DNA of 64,000 bases, from the NCBI GenBank assembly GCA_018697195.1, contig CM031878.1, positions 63,367,471 to 63,431,470 on the forward strand, given 5' to 3'. Source of the stretch: Certhia americana. Its lineage: Eukaryota > Chordata > Aves > Passeriformes > Certhiidae. A program made the translations under genes and the position numbers. Shown here piece by piece: positions 21,649 to 33,700 of the stretch. Under the pieces are notes generated by a model that worked only from the letters and a program-made list of their open reading frames with translations, was not told where the DNA came from and ran no database searches. Position 1 is the first letter of the stretch. Each line of letters begins with the position of its first letter.

Positions 21649-21696
21649 TATTAATAATTAATTAATGGGTATTAATAATTAATTAGTGGGTATTAA
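21649..21696 (+). repeat. Tandem 21-bp AT-rich repeat carrying TAATTA motifs
   Basis: The 21-bp unit TATTAATAATTAATTAATGGG is present at 21649-21669, again with one substitution at 21670-21690, and a partial third copy follows. Each full unit holds several ATTA/TAAT homeodomain-type cores. It lies about 0.8 kb inside intron 1, just beyond the CpG island. Confidence 0.85.
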
Positions 21697-21699
21697 ATA

Positions 21700-24600
21700 T
21701 TGTTGCCTTATAAAAATGCCCGTGGCAGGCTTACTTGGTTTTTTGGGGGGGATTTTGTTTTTGTTTTTTCTTTTTTTTTTTTTTTCTATTTTTTGTAAAC
21801 TTGTCAGGCTAGTCTAAATAAATTTGGGGACATTTTATCTTAGGTTATCTCTTTTTTATGCTTCTGATACCGCTGGCTTGAGATTAGCACATTGATTTTT
21901 GTCACAAGTCATGTTTTTCAATAGATCTTTGTTGACTGCAGAAAACTCCACTGCTCGGTATTCCAGAGCATGTTTAAAATAGATGATACAGAAGTTAACG
22001 GGCGAAATTTTCAAGTGCCCAGGGTTAGCTAGTCTGTCCAGCACTTTAATACTGTTCTGGTCTCAACGCCTCAGCAGTAAACAGTTGGCACAAAAAACTT
22101 GAGACAAAGAAGCAGAAACAATCATGTTTGGGTACGATGAACATGTATGATTTGAAATGCCTTTCTCTACTTTTCCCTATTCCTACATGTGTTACTTGAA
22201 AAAAATGTTCAAAGATGAAAAGTTATCACATCACCCACCAAAGAACATAGGTCCCAAAAAATTGCTTCCCTCTAAACCCCAGAATTTTTATTTCTGTTGT
22301 TATGCAAAATGAAATATAACTGCTAAGAAAATGAAAAAGAAACCCCACTGGGTGAAAGGAAGACCATTGAAAGAAATAGGTTTGACTAAATTCACACATT
22401 GCTGGCATAAAAGTTAAAATACTTCAAAAATAGCCTTAGATTCAAGATTTTTCATTTCTGTTGTCTGATATGTGGTGATCTTAACTGTATGTAGGTAAAG
22501 ACAGTGGAAGGTACAAAGAATGTTTGCCTGGTCGGTAGGCATTACACACTATTGTACTTACAAGGATTCTAGTAAGTTAATTCAAATATTACTGCTTTTA
22601 ATGGAATCTCTTATTAATCCAACATCAAACATCAGCAAACTGCAAAGAAAACTTAGTTTTGTTCTTCTTCCAAACAGTAGAGGAAGAGTTAATTTTAAAA
22701 TATTTTGAAACCTGTTTTAAAACCAAACATTTCTTGTCTTAAAATACAGCTCTCTCATAGTGGAAGTATCTATTTGGACTTGTTTATTTGAGAAACATAT
22801 GAGAAAGAGCGGGGTGCAGATGCAGCTCTCCTTTGTTTTATACAGTGTGTCAATTCGTGTCTGCTTTGCAACATGAGCATTGCAGAAAAACGGGCAAACA
22901 CCTGAATGGTAGGTGGTAGAGACCCAAGGAAAAGAAAGCCCTTCTCTTTTTAATTCGTTTCGTCAAAACCTGAGCTGAAGGCAAAATTGTCTATGGATAT
23001 GAAAATTTTTAGAGCATTTAACAATGTTGCAGGAATAACTTTGCAGTGATTTATGTTCATCTAGAGGTAGACTCAGGAGATGTAGAAGTATCTGGAGATG
23101 CAACTATTTGAAATTAGAGGACAAAATAAAAAATTCGATAAACACAAATACGACTATTGTGATTTAGCTTGCTTCTTTATTGTATTTATTCAGAATTAAC
23201 AAACTGCCATAGACCTAATTAATTCCCTTTAAAAAAATGAAATATTGATCTTCTTAATAATGATAAAGGCACTTTAAATTAAGGTTTCATTTAAACTTTG
23301 AAAAATTTAATAGTGATTGTCCTTTCTTTATGTTTGATGGTTGAGTTTTTATAAGAATTAGACTCCAGAAACTTATTGGAATATGTAAAGATTTCATTCT
23401 CATTGAAAGACACATTAGCAAATTGTTGAGTGGCCCAGTTGATAAGTGCTGCTGGTATGAACAATATTTGATAAATAAAAAATCATGGGAGTCTATTAGC
23501 GAAATTCATATTACATTGCTTGGTTAGTTGCCAAAGTTCTGCTAGAACAATTAGGATGTGTATGGTTATTATTGTCAGCATGTATGAGTAACAAAGTTGT
23601 GTATTTTTACAGAGTCAAAGTCAGTTCTTGAAAATGTTTAAAATATTGTCATGCCTTACTTTTCTTCCGTGTTTAATTATCAGCATACACCTTCCATAAA
23701 TGCTGTAGTCCAATTCCAGATGAAAATATGCTTAGGTATTAAAATTTTGAAGTATAAATAAAATAACTTTTTCTTTTTTTTAATCTCTCTTTTTTTTTGC
23801 GTTTTTTTTTTTTTTTTTTTAATTGGAAATGAATCCTCAAGTAAGCTCAAAAGTGTGGTTTCTTTTATTTGTTTATTTAGGTAGGTTTAGAATTAAGTTT
23901 ACACAAATTCTGTCACCTTAAAGGGCATTAGTCTATTGGGACTGTTTGCATACATGTTTTCTTATATGAAGCTGCTAATTATTATGTCAGGGGATATTAT
24001 TCTGAAAACAATGCTCAGTTTTGGAGTAGAGCATATTAATTTAATTTTGGTTGGTAGTGTCCTTTTAATTAGAATTCAGACTGAATGCTGTGTACGAGGA
24101 CCAAATTTTGAAGCGGTCTACCTGCGTCATGCCTGCTACTGTTTTTAATCTTGTCACAGTTCAAACTGAACTACTTGTAATTATTGCTGCATTTTTCTGC
24201 TTGCCAGGATTATACTTTAAGATTGTAATTTCTATTCAGATATTTCCCTGTAAGTTGTTTCAGGGTCAGGTTAGTTATGTAGCTTCATAACTTGTTAGTT
24301 AATTTCAGGGTGGTTAAAAATACTTACATTGCAAATCTAGTTTCTGGTCATACATAGAGGCTGTAGCTTCTAGTCTCACAAAAGTGAAATTTTTTTAATC
24401 AGGAGTATTACTGGGTTTGGCTGCATTTTATACAAGAAAATGGTATACCAAATCCATAGAAATAGTATTATAAAGACATGGGATGCTGATATATTTTCTT
24501 TTGTGGATAATTCTGTGGATAAAATCAAGAAATCAGATGGTAATTAGAGAATTTAGGTACTGAAAAGTAATTTCAATTTCCACTGGTGATTTCCATAATT

Positions 24601-25900
24601 AAACTGGATACTTCTATTTGGTCAGTGTTGCTGCTAGAGTTTTGTTTTGGTTTTTTTTTTTCAAATAGATTTGGGGACAGCAAACAGAAAAATGAGTGGA
24701 TACTTTGGAAAATTCTATGCATTTAGAATATTTAGGACCAGAATTTCACAACCTGTATTTCTCAACCTATGTGGATTTTGTAGCTGAGTATTTAGGCACT
24801 GTTTCAGAAAAGCATCTAACTTCTTTGAACTCAATCCTTACACACCTAAGTTCTGCAGGTGTGTGGGTGGATAGATGTACGCTTAAGTGCCTCCCTGGGC
24901 AAGCCAAATTCACAGATTTAGTTTTGAGAAACTCTGGATGTGGGAGCTCATGCACACCTGACGCTTCTTGGAGCACTCTCACAGGCTGGATGGATGTCTG
25001 AGTGTTCTGCCATCTATTAGGTGATTGTAGATTTCACCATAGCATGTTGGTTGTATGTGCTGAGGCTGTGTGGCAGGTTTTTTGTTGGTTTGTCTTTATT
25101 TTGTTTTCCAGATAGATATAGTTCTGCTTTTGTACATGCAGAAATGGCAGGAATAGGAAGAAAGCAGTTGCATATGTTAAGAAAACTAAGAAGTTGTGGA
25201 TGAAGAAGGATGAAGTCAAAGTGTTTACTTTGGTGTTGGTATTATATGTAAGTTTCATGTGTCAAGGAAAGCATAGGAGCCTAGGTATTTGGAGTATACA
25301 TATGCATCCTTGTATATACATATATTATATGTATATATAAACGTATTTTGAAATAGCATAGCTTGCATTTTGAGAGCAGCTTGCTCTGAGAGCTGAAGAA
25401 ATGTCTGACTGGTTCCTTGTAATTAAAAGATCAGTAGTAGAGCCGTCAGTTCTTTACACCTACTTCCTCTGCTTTTAATAGTTTCATTAGCACCTTGTGT
25501 CTCCAAAAGAATGTGGGTGTTTATTTTAAAAGTGGGTGTTGGAAACAATTTGAAACCTCCTATAGAAAAACTGCACGAAGAGCAATAGTTTTACTGGCCT
25601 CAAACTTTATATGAAATGCACCTTGTTAAGTGGTACCTGATCTTCATTAAATGCTTCTTAGTAAAGCTTCTCCTGCATGGAGTCAGGACACTTCATTGCA
25701 GTCTCTCTTCTAGCGCTATATGCTTTTTGAGAGGGACAGACAAAGATGATCCTTCCTTTTTCTGTTGCTATGATCCCAGCAATCTACCAGCTTCATGCTG
25801 GGCTGAAAAAATGAATGAATGCAGTTCAGTCCTTCAGGAGTCATGGTCATTGCATTGCTATGGACAACTATACGTAATGTATGTGGTATATGTAATGAGA
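21700..25900 (+). other. Intron 1 segment, no gene seen
   Basis: AT-rich intronic DNA. A T-rich run lies at about 23800-23820. Small AT-rich alternating tracts lie at about 25300-25345. No exon or known transposon was recognised. Confidence 0.55.
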
Positions 25901-25910
25901 ACATGTATGC

Positions 25911-26044
25911 ATTTCAATGTTTGTATATATATTGTTACGTATATATATACATATATGCGTATATATACATATATATGTATACATACACACATCTGTATAT
26001 ATATACACACACACACATATGTGTGTGTATGTATACATTGAAAT
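25911..26044 (+). repeat. AT/CA compound microsatellite flanked by an inverted repeat
   Basis: An alternating TA/CA/TG block is bounded by a perfect 10-bp inverted repeat, ATTTCAATGT at 25911-25920 and ACATTGAAAT at 26035-26044. Much of the interior is also self-complementary. Confidence 0.9.
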
Positions 26045-27338
26045 ATGTCATTAGGTGGTGATAATGGTGTACAGTGTGTCATGACTATTGTATGAGGGAA
26101 AAAAAATCTGATTTTCTTTTTTTAATTGAACTCTTTTGTGTTTAGAAAGTGAATGGAATTTCCATCAAATTTCCAGGTCTAATTTTCCAGCTAAAGTATT
26201 TTGTGTTAAAGTTCAAAGCAGTAATAAGAGAATTATTTGTAGACTCTGTGTTTTAGTTCTTGGCCTTCTTCCCAGTTTGCTGTTTCTTATCATGTTGGTA
26301 GTTCCCAGGTCAGTAGGTGGGCAGGTAGATAAGCTAGCACTCAGGCACAACAACGTAAAATGAAACAGGGAAGAATTACATGAGTGTGCTTTGAGAACTC
26401 TCCTAGCTTATTTGAGTGCCTTGCGTCTTCTTCCAATACCCGTTGGTTGCTGGGTGGAGGACTGCAGTATTGTTGAAATACAGGACTGCCAAGAAAACAC
26501 ATAAAGAGGCGTGCCCATTGGGAACAGCTGAGAGAAGATGCTAACAAAGACACAACCTCTCCTGGTGGAACCACCAGTAGACACTAGTTAGTCCATGCCT
26601 TTGAGATATGCTTCATTGCAGTGGGTTACTGTTTTTCAATTTTTTTTCCAATGCAATTAGTAGAAGTATTTTAGATCTGCAGTTTTCTTCTAATAAGTAC
26701 TCTTTGCTGTGCTGCCCAGTTCTGAGCATTGTTTAAAAAAATATCTTTTAGTTTCATGATTAATTTAATATTCCAGTGTGTCTGAATGGTTTAATTCACT
26801 TTTGAGAATAAAGGGTCCTATTTTGTTTAAGTTTTTCTTGCACTTGTGCTTAAAATTTAAGCACACCAACACAATGAAATGAAAACGTTCGTTTTGAAAT
26901 AAACAGACAAGTTATTGAAATTGCGTTCTGATGGTATCACAGTTGTTATGAGCAAGCCATACTATAAGGTACTTCAGCACAGCTGAGTGGAAGAATAGAA
27001 TCATTCACGAATTAGGAGTCTTCCTTGCATTTCTGCACTCTGTCTTTTCATTGTAGTCCAAGCTATATTATGGTTGAGCTCATTTAAAATGATGCGTATT
27101 ATTTTACAGTGTTCAAACATGTATAGATATCTGAAATCATCTTTTTTAGGAAACTGAGCCTACGTTGTAGCACAAAAGCACAAATTCCCATGCCTGTACA
27201 TTTTAGAAAATAATTTGCATTAAAATGAAGTATGTGAAAATATGTGTGTAAGAAAACCCCCACTGTTCTGTGAGGATGGAGATAGATATTTCTGCACTGT
27301 AGAATGACAGAAAAATACAGTAAAAGAAAAATGCACCC
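26045..27338 (+). other. Intron 1 segment, no gene seen
   Basis: Unremarkable AT-rich intron with no exon or known repeat recognised. Confidence 0.5.
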
Positions 27339-27425
27339 CCCCTGTATGTGTGTGTGTATATATGTATACACATATATACACGTGTGTGTATATATATATA
27401 TATATATATGTTAATATATATGTTA
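27339..27425 (+). repeat. Compound (TG)n/(TA)n microsatellite
   Basis: A C run is followed by TG repeats, TATA/CACA alternations and a pure AT run at about 27388-27410, then two TTAATATATATG-type units. Confidence 0.9.
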
Positions 27426-30400
27426 ACTCTGGGAAATCCTTTGTATTGTGCTATTGACAGGTTGATGAAAATACATTGTTAGATCCTAGTTCTATGAAGA
27501 AAATGAGCTTATTTTAGATGCTGTAAAATGTTGAGACCTAGTTTGGTGTCCATATTCTGTTAACTGGTACACAGAGAGCTCTATGGCCATTTTTCTGTTT
27601 AAATATGACCAGTAAAAATGCTATCAAAAGAAAAATCAGCTAATGAGAAGATGCACAAACATCCTGTTAGTTAGCAAGATCTCCTTGAATTACTAATACC
27701 AATTAAAGCAAATTCTTCAGGTTCTGCAATTTTTATTTGAAAACTACAATTCTTACTGTCACTTGCATTATAATCTAGCGGAAGAATTTTCCTATCCGTG
27801 CTGACATATTGCATGGAAAAAGGACCTTAGACTCACAAAACCTGTAAGTTATTTTTCGTGTTCATGTTCTTTTTCATCATTAGATCAACATATCAAACTG
27901 TTCACAGTAATATCTGCAGTAAAAAATCTTATTTTACATTTATCACTGAGTAACTGTTTTTTGTTTGTTTTCATCAGGCTTTTGAAGAACCATCTTACTT
28001 GATAGGCACCATCTTTAGATTTTGATTACAGTGATGAAATGGTGCAGAGTGTAGAGAAGAAATTATTTATTTATGAATCATCTGGTGAGGCAGGAAAAAA
28101 AAGTATGAGATAGATTTACTTTGATGCTGATCACCCTCTGCTAAAACATATTTGTTTTGTTCTGAAAGATAAAATTTGGATTCATGAGATTTAAAAGGAT
28201 GCATTTTTTGACAGAATATATTTTGTGCCATAATTAATGTTTGCCGTGAAGCATTATGTTCTTTATTCATTAAAATAATATAATACTTCCTCCCTGAAAT
28301 CAGTTATTTCTTCTTGCTTGGGGATAGATGCTGGCAGTAGCAGGCATGTTCACATGGTGTGAGTTGTTCATCAGTAATAGTTGAGCACTGCAGCCATTCC
28401 CTGGTGGGTAGCAATGAAGCACCTAACCTTTCTGGTTTTGTGGACTTCAAAGCAGTATTTTTCATATTCATGTTACACTTCAGGAGAATTCCTTCTCTTT
28501 ACAGACATTCATATCATATTATCTTGTCACACAGGGATTTGCTAAGAAATATTGTTATTATAATATTGTTGTTATAATGTTACTACTGTACATCAGATTT
28601 TTTGTTTTAATTTTGAATCTGTTTCAAATTTGTAAATAAATTTGCATATCTTTTCTCAGCCTGTGTCTTTAAAACTGGAGCTGAATACATTCTACCTATT
28701 TTAATCAAAACTAAAGAAAAAAAAAAATCCCCCAAATCTCTTAATGTCTAATATTTTTTGGTTTTGTAGTGGTATATAAATAAAATACAGATTCTTTTGT
28801 GAGGAGATAGAAAAAGCAAATATTTTATTCTACTTACTGCTAATTTTGATGATGATCTTTGTAGCACAGTTGTCAGTCTTCAATGCTAATTTGTCAGCAT
28901 TAGGTAAGGACTTCTAACACCTTTAAAATTGGGTGTGCTGCAATTGTTAAAAGTTGTTGCAAGAAAATTTACCAATTAATGCTGTTAATGATCAGGAAAA
29001 ACAGCTGCATTGGGTTTTTGTTTGGTGGTTGTGGTTCTCCCCCCCATACCGACTCCCAATTTATTTGATGTCTAATCAGATTTTTCAAAAATAGTTATGT
29101 ATTTATACAGTCTGGGCATTTGGTGACCAAAGTCAACAAAGTAGGATCTGTCAATCCTGCTCTCTTTCCTATTGTTTCCAGAAAAGAAGGAAATAAACGG
29201 AGACTCTGGAATTTGAAAGTATTGACCTTCTGACATGCACACACAGCATGGTCATTGCATTGGCGCACAAAGTGCCTTAAGCCACCATAATGGCTAACTG
29301 CATTTTTGAAGTCACTGATATGAAAGCCAGCTGGATGGGGGATGGACAGCCGACTGTGATTCTGCAGCTATTTATTTGTAAGTTACCACTTTAGAGCCAG
29401 ACAGCTACACTTTTATATTCCCAAACTTACCATTTTGGAATAATGTTGCTTTGTTCAGTTTAGCCAGGGATTTGTGACTGCTACATAGACTTAGAACCGT
29501 TTGGTCCAGAATTGTGTGGTCATTCTTCATAGAAATCTGCTTCACAGAGTAATTTCATTCATCTGGTAATGGGGGAGGGATGAGAAACTGTGAAGAAACA
29601 TTCAGATACAGCGTTCTGCCAGGAAATTGTGCATCCATTTTATCTAGTAGTTTTTTAAAGGTTAAGGCAGAGATTTGGATCAAGTAGTTAAAAGCCAATT
29701 CAGACCAATGTCTTCAGATTATGTGTGATCTCTTGGATAGGCTTTCCATCCAGAATCTGGAAAAGACCTAACCTAATATGTTATGTACTACTCTTACCCC
29801 TGGACCATGCATTTATTTATTTAATATTTGTTTATAGTTGTTGCTGCAATACACTTTTACATAATTTTGCAGTTCTCTTGGGACTTAGTTTATAAAAAAT
29901 TAGTGATCCATCACTAAGTGGGGTACAGTACAAATACTAGTGCTCCCAAAAGGGAGTTTTTGTGCCAAACCAAAAGAAATACTAGGGATACAAAAGCTGC
30001 CAAAAAGCGTGTCTCCCAATTGCTAATTAATCAGGCGAAAAAGCACCTCAGCAACTACAGCTGAATGTGGAACAGTTTATTGTAAATACTGAATAAAGAT
30101 ATGTTAAGAGGGCATAGCGTTTCTTTGTTTGTAACTATGTAAAATTAAAAAACCCCTGTATGTGCTGGAGTCAGTGGGGAATTCTTTTATGTTGATGGCA
30201 TTGTCAGTGCATAGACTTCTTCCAAAAACTTCATGCTGTTAACAAAAAAAAAAAATTAAAGATTTTGTTGATTTTTTCTGTTGGTTTCTGCCTGTTTGTG
30301 GTAATTAATAATAATATCTCTAGACAACAACCAAGGCCTTAGAAAAGATGTTTTAAAAAACTTCTGTCTTCACTAATCTGGATTACAAGGTATGATAGAA

Positions 30401-30660
30401 AAAGAACCATTGCTGTGAACATCTCGTATCCAAAGCTCCCAATCACTTTTGGCACAGCTCTCATGGTTGCTGTGCCCACAATTAAATGCCTGTCATTAGT
30501 GTATTTTTCATAACATTTACAATGGAAAAGGAAAGGGGTCCTTGCAGAGCTATGGCTGTCAGGGGAACAGTAAAAACTAATTACACACTCTGCTGTCACC
30601 ATTGTCAGCTCTGCTTTTGGGGACAAAGAACATGGGAAGTTTGTGCTCAATAATTTTATA
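27426..30660 (+). other. Intron 1 segment, no gene seen
   Basis: AT-rich intron with no exon, RNA gene or known transposon recognised. Confidence 0.5.
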
Positions 30661-30760
30661 NNNNNNNNNNNNNNNNNNNNNNNNNNNNNNNNNNNNNNNN
30701 NNNNNNNNNNNNNNNNNNNNNNNNNNNNNNNNNNNNNNNNNNNNNNNNNNNNNNNNNNNN
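30661..30760. other. Assembly gap (100 N)
   Basis: Exactly 100 N, which usually denotes a gap of unknown size. Translated frames crossing it are meaningless. Confidence 1.

Positions 30761-30788
<28 letters not shown>
30761..30788 (+). repeat. (AT)n microsatellite at the gap edge
   Basis: A pure AT dinucleotide run directly abuts the N gap, so the gap probably lies within or beside a longer AT array that broke the assembly. Confidence 0.9.
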
Positions 30789-30795
<7 letters not shown>

Positions 30796-33700
30796 ATGCC
30801 CAGTTGGGGAAATTCACTGCTAGTGAAGTCATATTTACTTGGAAGATTATTCTTCTTTATTCTGAAGATTTTAGTTCTAGGGTTATATTTGTCCCTTCAC
30901 TTATGCCCAAATTGCATACACTTTTCCCTTTGCTTTTGAGCCACATTTGCCTTTCTCTCATTTTGTCATGCACGCTTTCTGGTAAACTGAGCTTTCCAAT
31001 AAAATTGCTGTGATCAAGGCCAGTATTTGTCTAGACTTATTAAATGGGTGGTAATCATCTTTTCTGTGCTCTTGCTTGTGCCTTGCATAGTGAACTGGAT
31101 TAGAAAAAAACTGAATGAAAGCAGCTAGTTTGCATGTTCACGTTTTTTTCTGTTTCCAGCCCATAGTGTGTGGGTTATTGTAAGTGAAGTCAGGCTAAAA
31201 TTTTGGTGTACTGCAGAAGTGACTTGAGTGAAAAGCGTGCACACGTTTCCAAATGTAATCATAAATGCATAATTGTAATGTGAATTTTCTTAAACATTGT
31301 TCTTAAAGACATTGAAAGAGTGAATTTGTGCCTTCAGACTAAATATTTACTAAATTTTTTTTTGCAGCCTGTATAATGAGCAATTTATTTAAACGTTTTT
31401 TTTAGGCCACTGATTTAAAAATAATATATCCTCAAAACCAGATTTTTGAATATATTTAGGTACCGAGAGTTGCAGACAGCAGCCATATGGAATTTATAAG
31501 ACTGCTTGGTGCCTAACTGTCCTAGATTTTATTTCAGCTTTTTTCCACATGTAGTTTCTTAAATGTCTTCCAAAAATGGTCCCTTAAAATTGATAAAGGA
31601 AAATTCCTTAAATATGTGCTCCCATTTTTAAAAGTAAAAGATGTCAATAGGAGCTGATAGGTAGTAATGAGGAATGGAAGTCTATTTTTTTGCACTGTAA
31701 GCCTTGACAAGATGTGATTGACGGCAAGATGTGATTTTCTTTTTTTTTTTTTTTTAAATACAGTAACTATTGTTAGATTTTTATTGCAGTATTTTTGGAG
31801 GTGTTATTATCCAACTTATTAACACAGAAAGGTTCTTGAACTGCTTTGGATGGGAGTTGATTTAGGTCCTGTATTGATGATTTTATGGTGTTGTTCTCCT
31901 GAATATGAGTTTCAGTATTGTCAGTTTTTGTGAGGCCACACAATCTGTGTGACTCCAATCTAGTGAGGGAGAACAGCTGCATGGGAGTGGAGAACCCTGT
32001 GGGTCTTTATCTGGTTGGGTTCGTATAAGTTCTAGACTAAAATTGTTTTGAACAGTTGTTGCAGAGTTGGGATCTTGGGGAACGGAAGAGGGTAAAAGCA
32101 AACCTGGTTGAATGAATAGAGTTTTACTGTCAGCTGTTTCAGAAGTGAGAATTGGCTTACTATATGTGATTAGCAGATAGATATTAGTGAAACTCTGAGG
32201 TGTTGAATGCTCTATATCATGTAGTGTGGCTTGGTATGTGGCAAAAAAAAAGAAAATTAAGATCACAAAGGTAAAATAAATCAGATATAGTAGTTTTGGG
32301 ATACTTGTGTTTTCTGAAGCAGTGTATGCAATATAGGGTTGGTTCTCTTCCTGGTGAGATACTCATTAAAAACCAAGTGGATCTTGTGAATGCCCAAATA
32401 GGATGGAATTCTTTCCTCACTGAAATAACTAAACCACTGTATTCAGGAAAGATGTCCAGATGTCCCTGTTTTCTAGAAATTCAAATAATAGCCTTCTTAG
32501 AATAAGAGAACTCCCTGGAGAATGCTACTTCTTGAAAATACAAAATCTTTAATATATTAACAGTGTAATTTATTACCTGTTTACCAAAATGATGAGCAAT
32601 AATTCCTGTTGTGTGCTGTGTCTCTGTAGTTTGGGATTACCCAGAAAGCAATTATTCTTCTGCATTTTCGTTTCATGGAGTATCAAGTATTACATTTTTC
32701 TTGGTTTCCAATGGACTTGCTCTTGTCTAGTAGCTTTGTGACATAGCATGAGAGGAAGTTACATCTTGAAGGAAATATGACCCTTGTTAAATTTGAGAAG
32801 ATACATATTGATGAAATGAACTTCTTTTTGGTAAAATAAGAGTCTTGTAAAAAATTCCAATTCTTATTTTTAGAATTTTACACGTTGTTAAACTGTATCC
32901 ATCATTCATGTGTGACATTTGATTGTGTTTGTTGTCTCTGTGTTGGTAGATCCTGTTTTAAGACATTGGGCCCAGTTTAATACTACGTGCTTGTATTTGT
33001 AGGGTTTCAAAAACTGCTTGCAGTGTTTCTGGAAATCTTTGAAAATTTTATGTGTTGATTTCTAAATTACATTTTAAAAGTGTCATGTAAATATTTAATA
33101 ACTTTTTGTGTTAATTCACAAAGTTGTAAATGAATGCATACACAATTTTATTGAGAAATTTATCTCTTAAAAAATCTTTAGACAAACTACCTTTAAAAAA
33201 ACCCCAAGAACACTTTCCGCAGAGCACGATCATTTTGTAGTACACATACTAGCATAATCCTCACTTAAAAGCATGACATATAAATCAGTGTCTAAAAATC
33301 TCTATTGTAGATGGGAACTTCATTAACAAAAGGGTTGAGGGTCTTGAGAGTGTGAACGACATTCTTTGTTGAAATAAAACCAAAATAAAAAGAATGTTGT
33401 TATTTGCAGTACCTTTAATCAAGGTGGTATGAAATTTCTCATTAAGGTTAAGAGTCACATTATCATAACAAGTGACAGTGTGGGTGAAGAAGGAAAATTA
33501 ATTACAGAGGTGGATCATACTTGCATATCATTATATTATGGCTATTCACTGCATTCAAATTCCAAGCAAACCCTTTCTCTTCATCTCAATTATATGAAAC
33601 TTACTTGCAAACAGGACTAAGAGGAGAATCTCTGTATTCAGTGCTTCTACTCCAAAGCACGATAGTTAGCTTAAAAAAAAAAAAAAAAAAAAGTTTTTTT

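Noticed and set aside
30339..30939. Frames crossing the N gap
   Set aside because: They are bridged by unknown bases and AT repeats.
31883..32266. 127-codon antisense frame in intron 1
   Set aside because: Starts at GTG, no recognised domain, no splice context, AT-rich surroundings.
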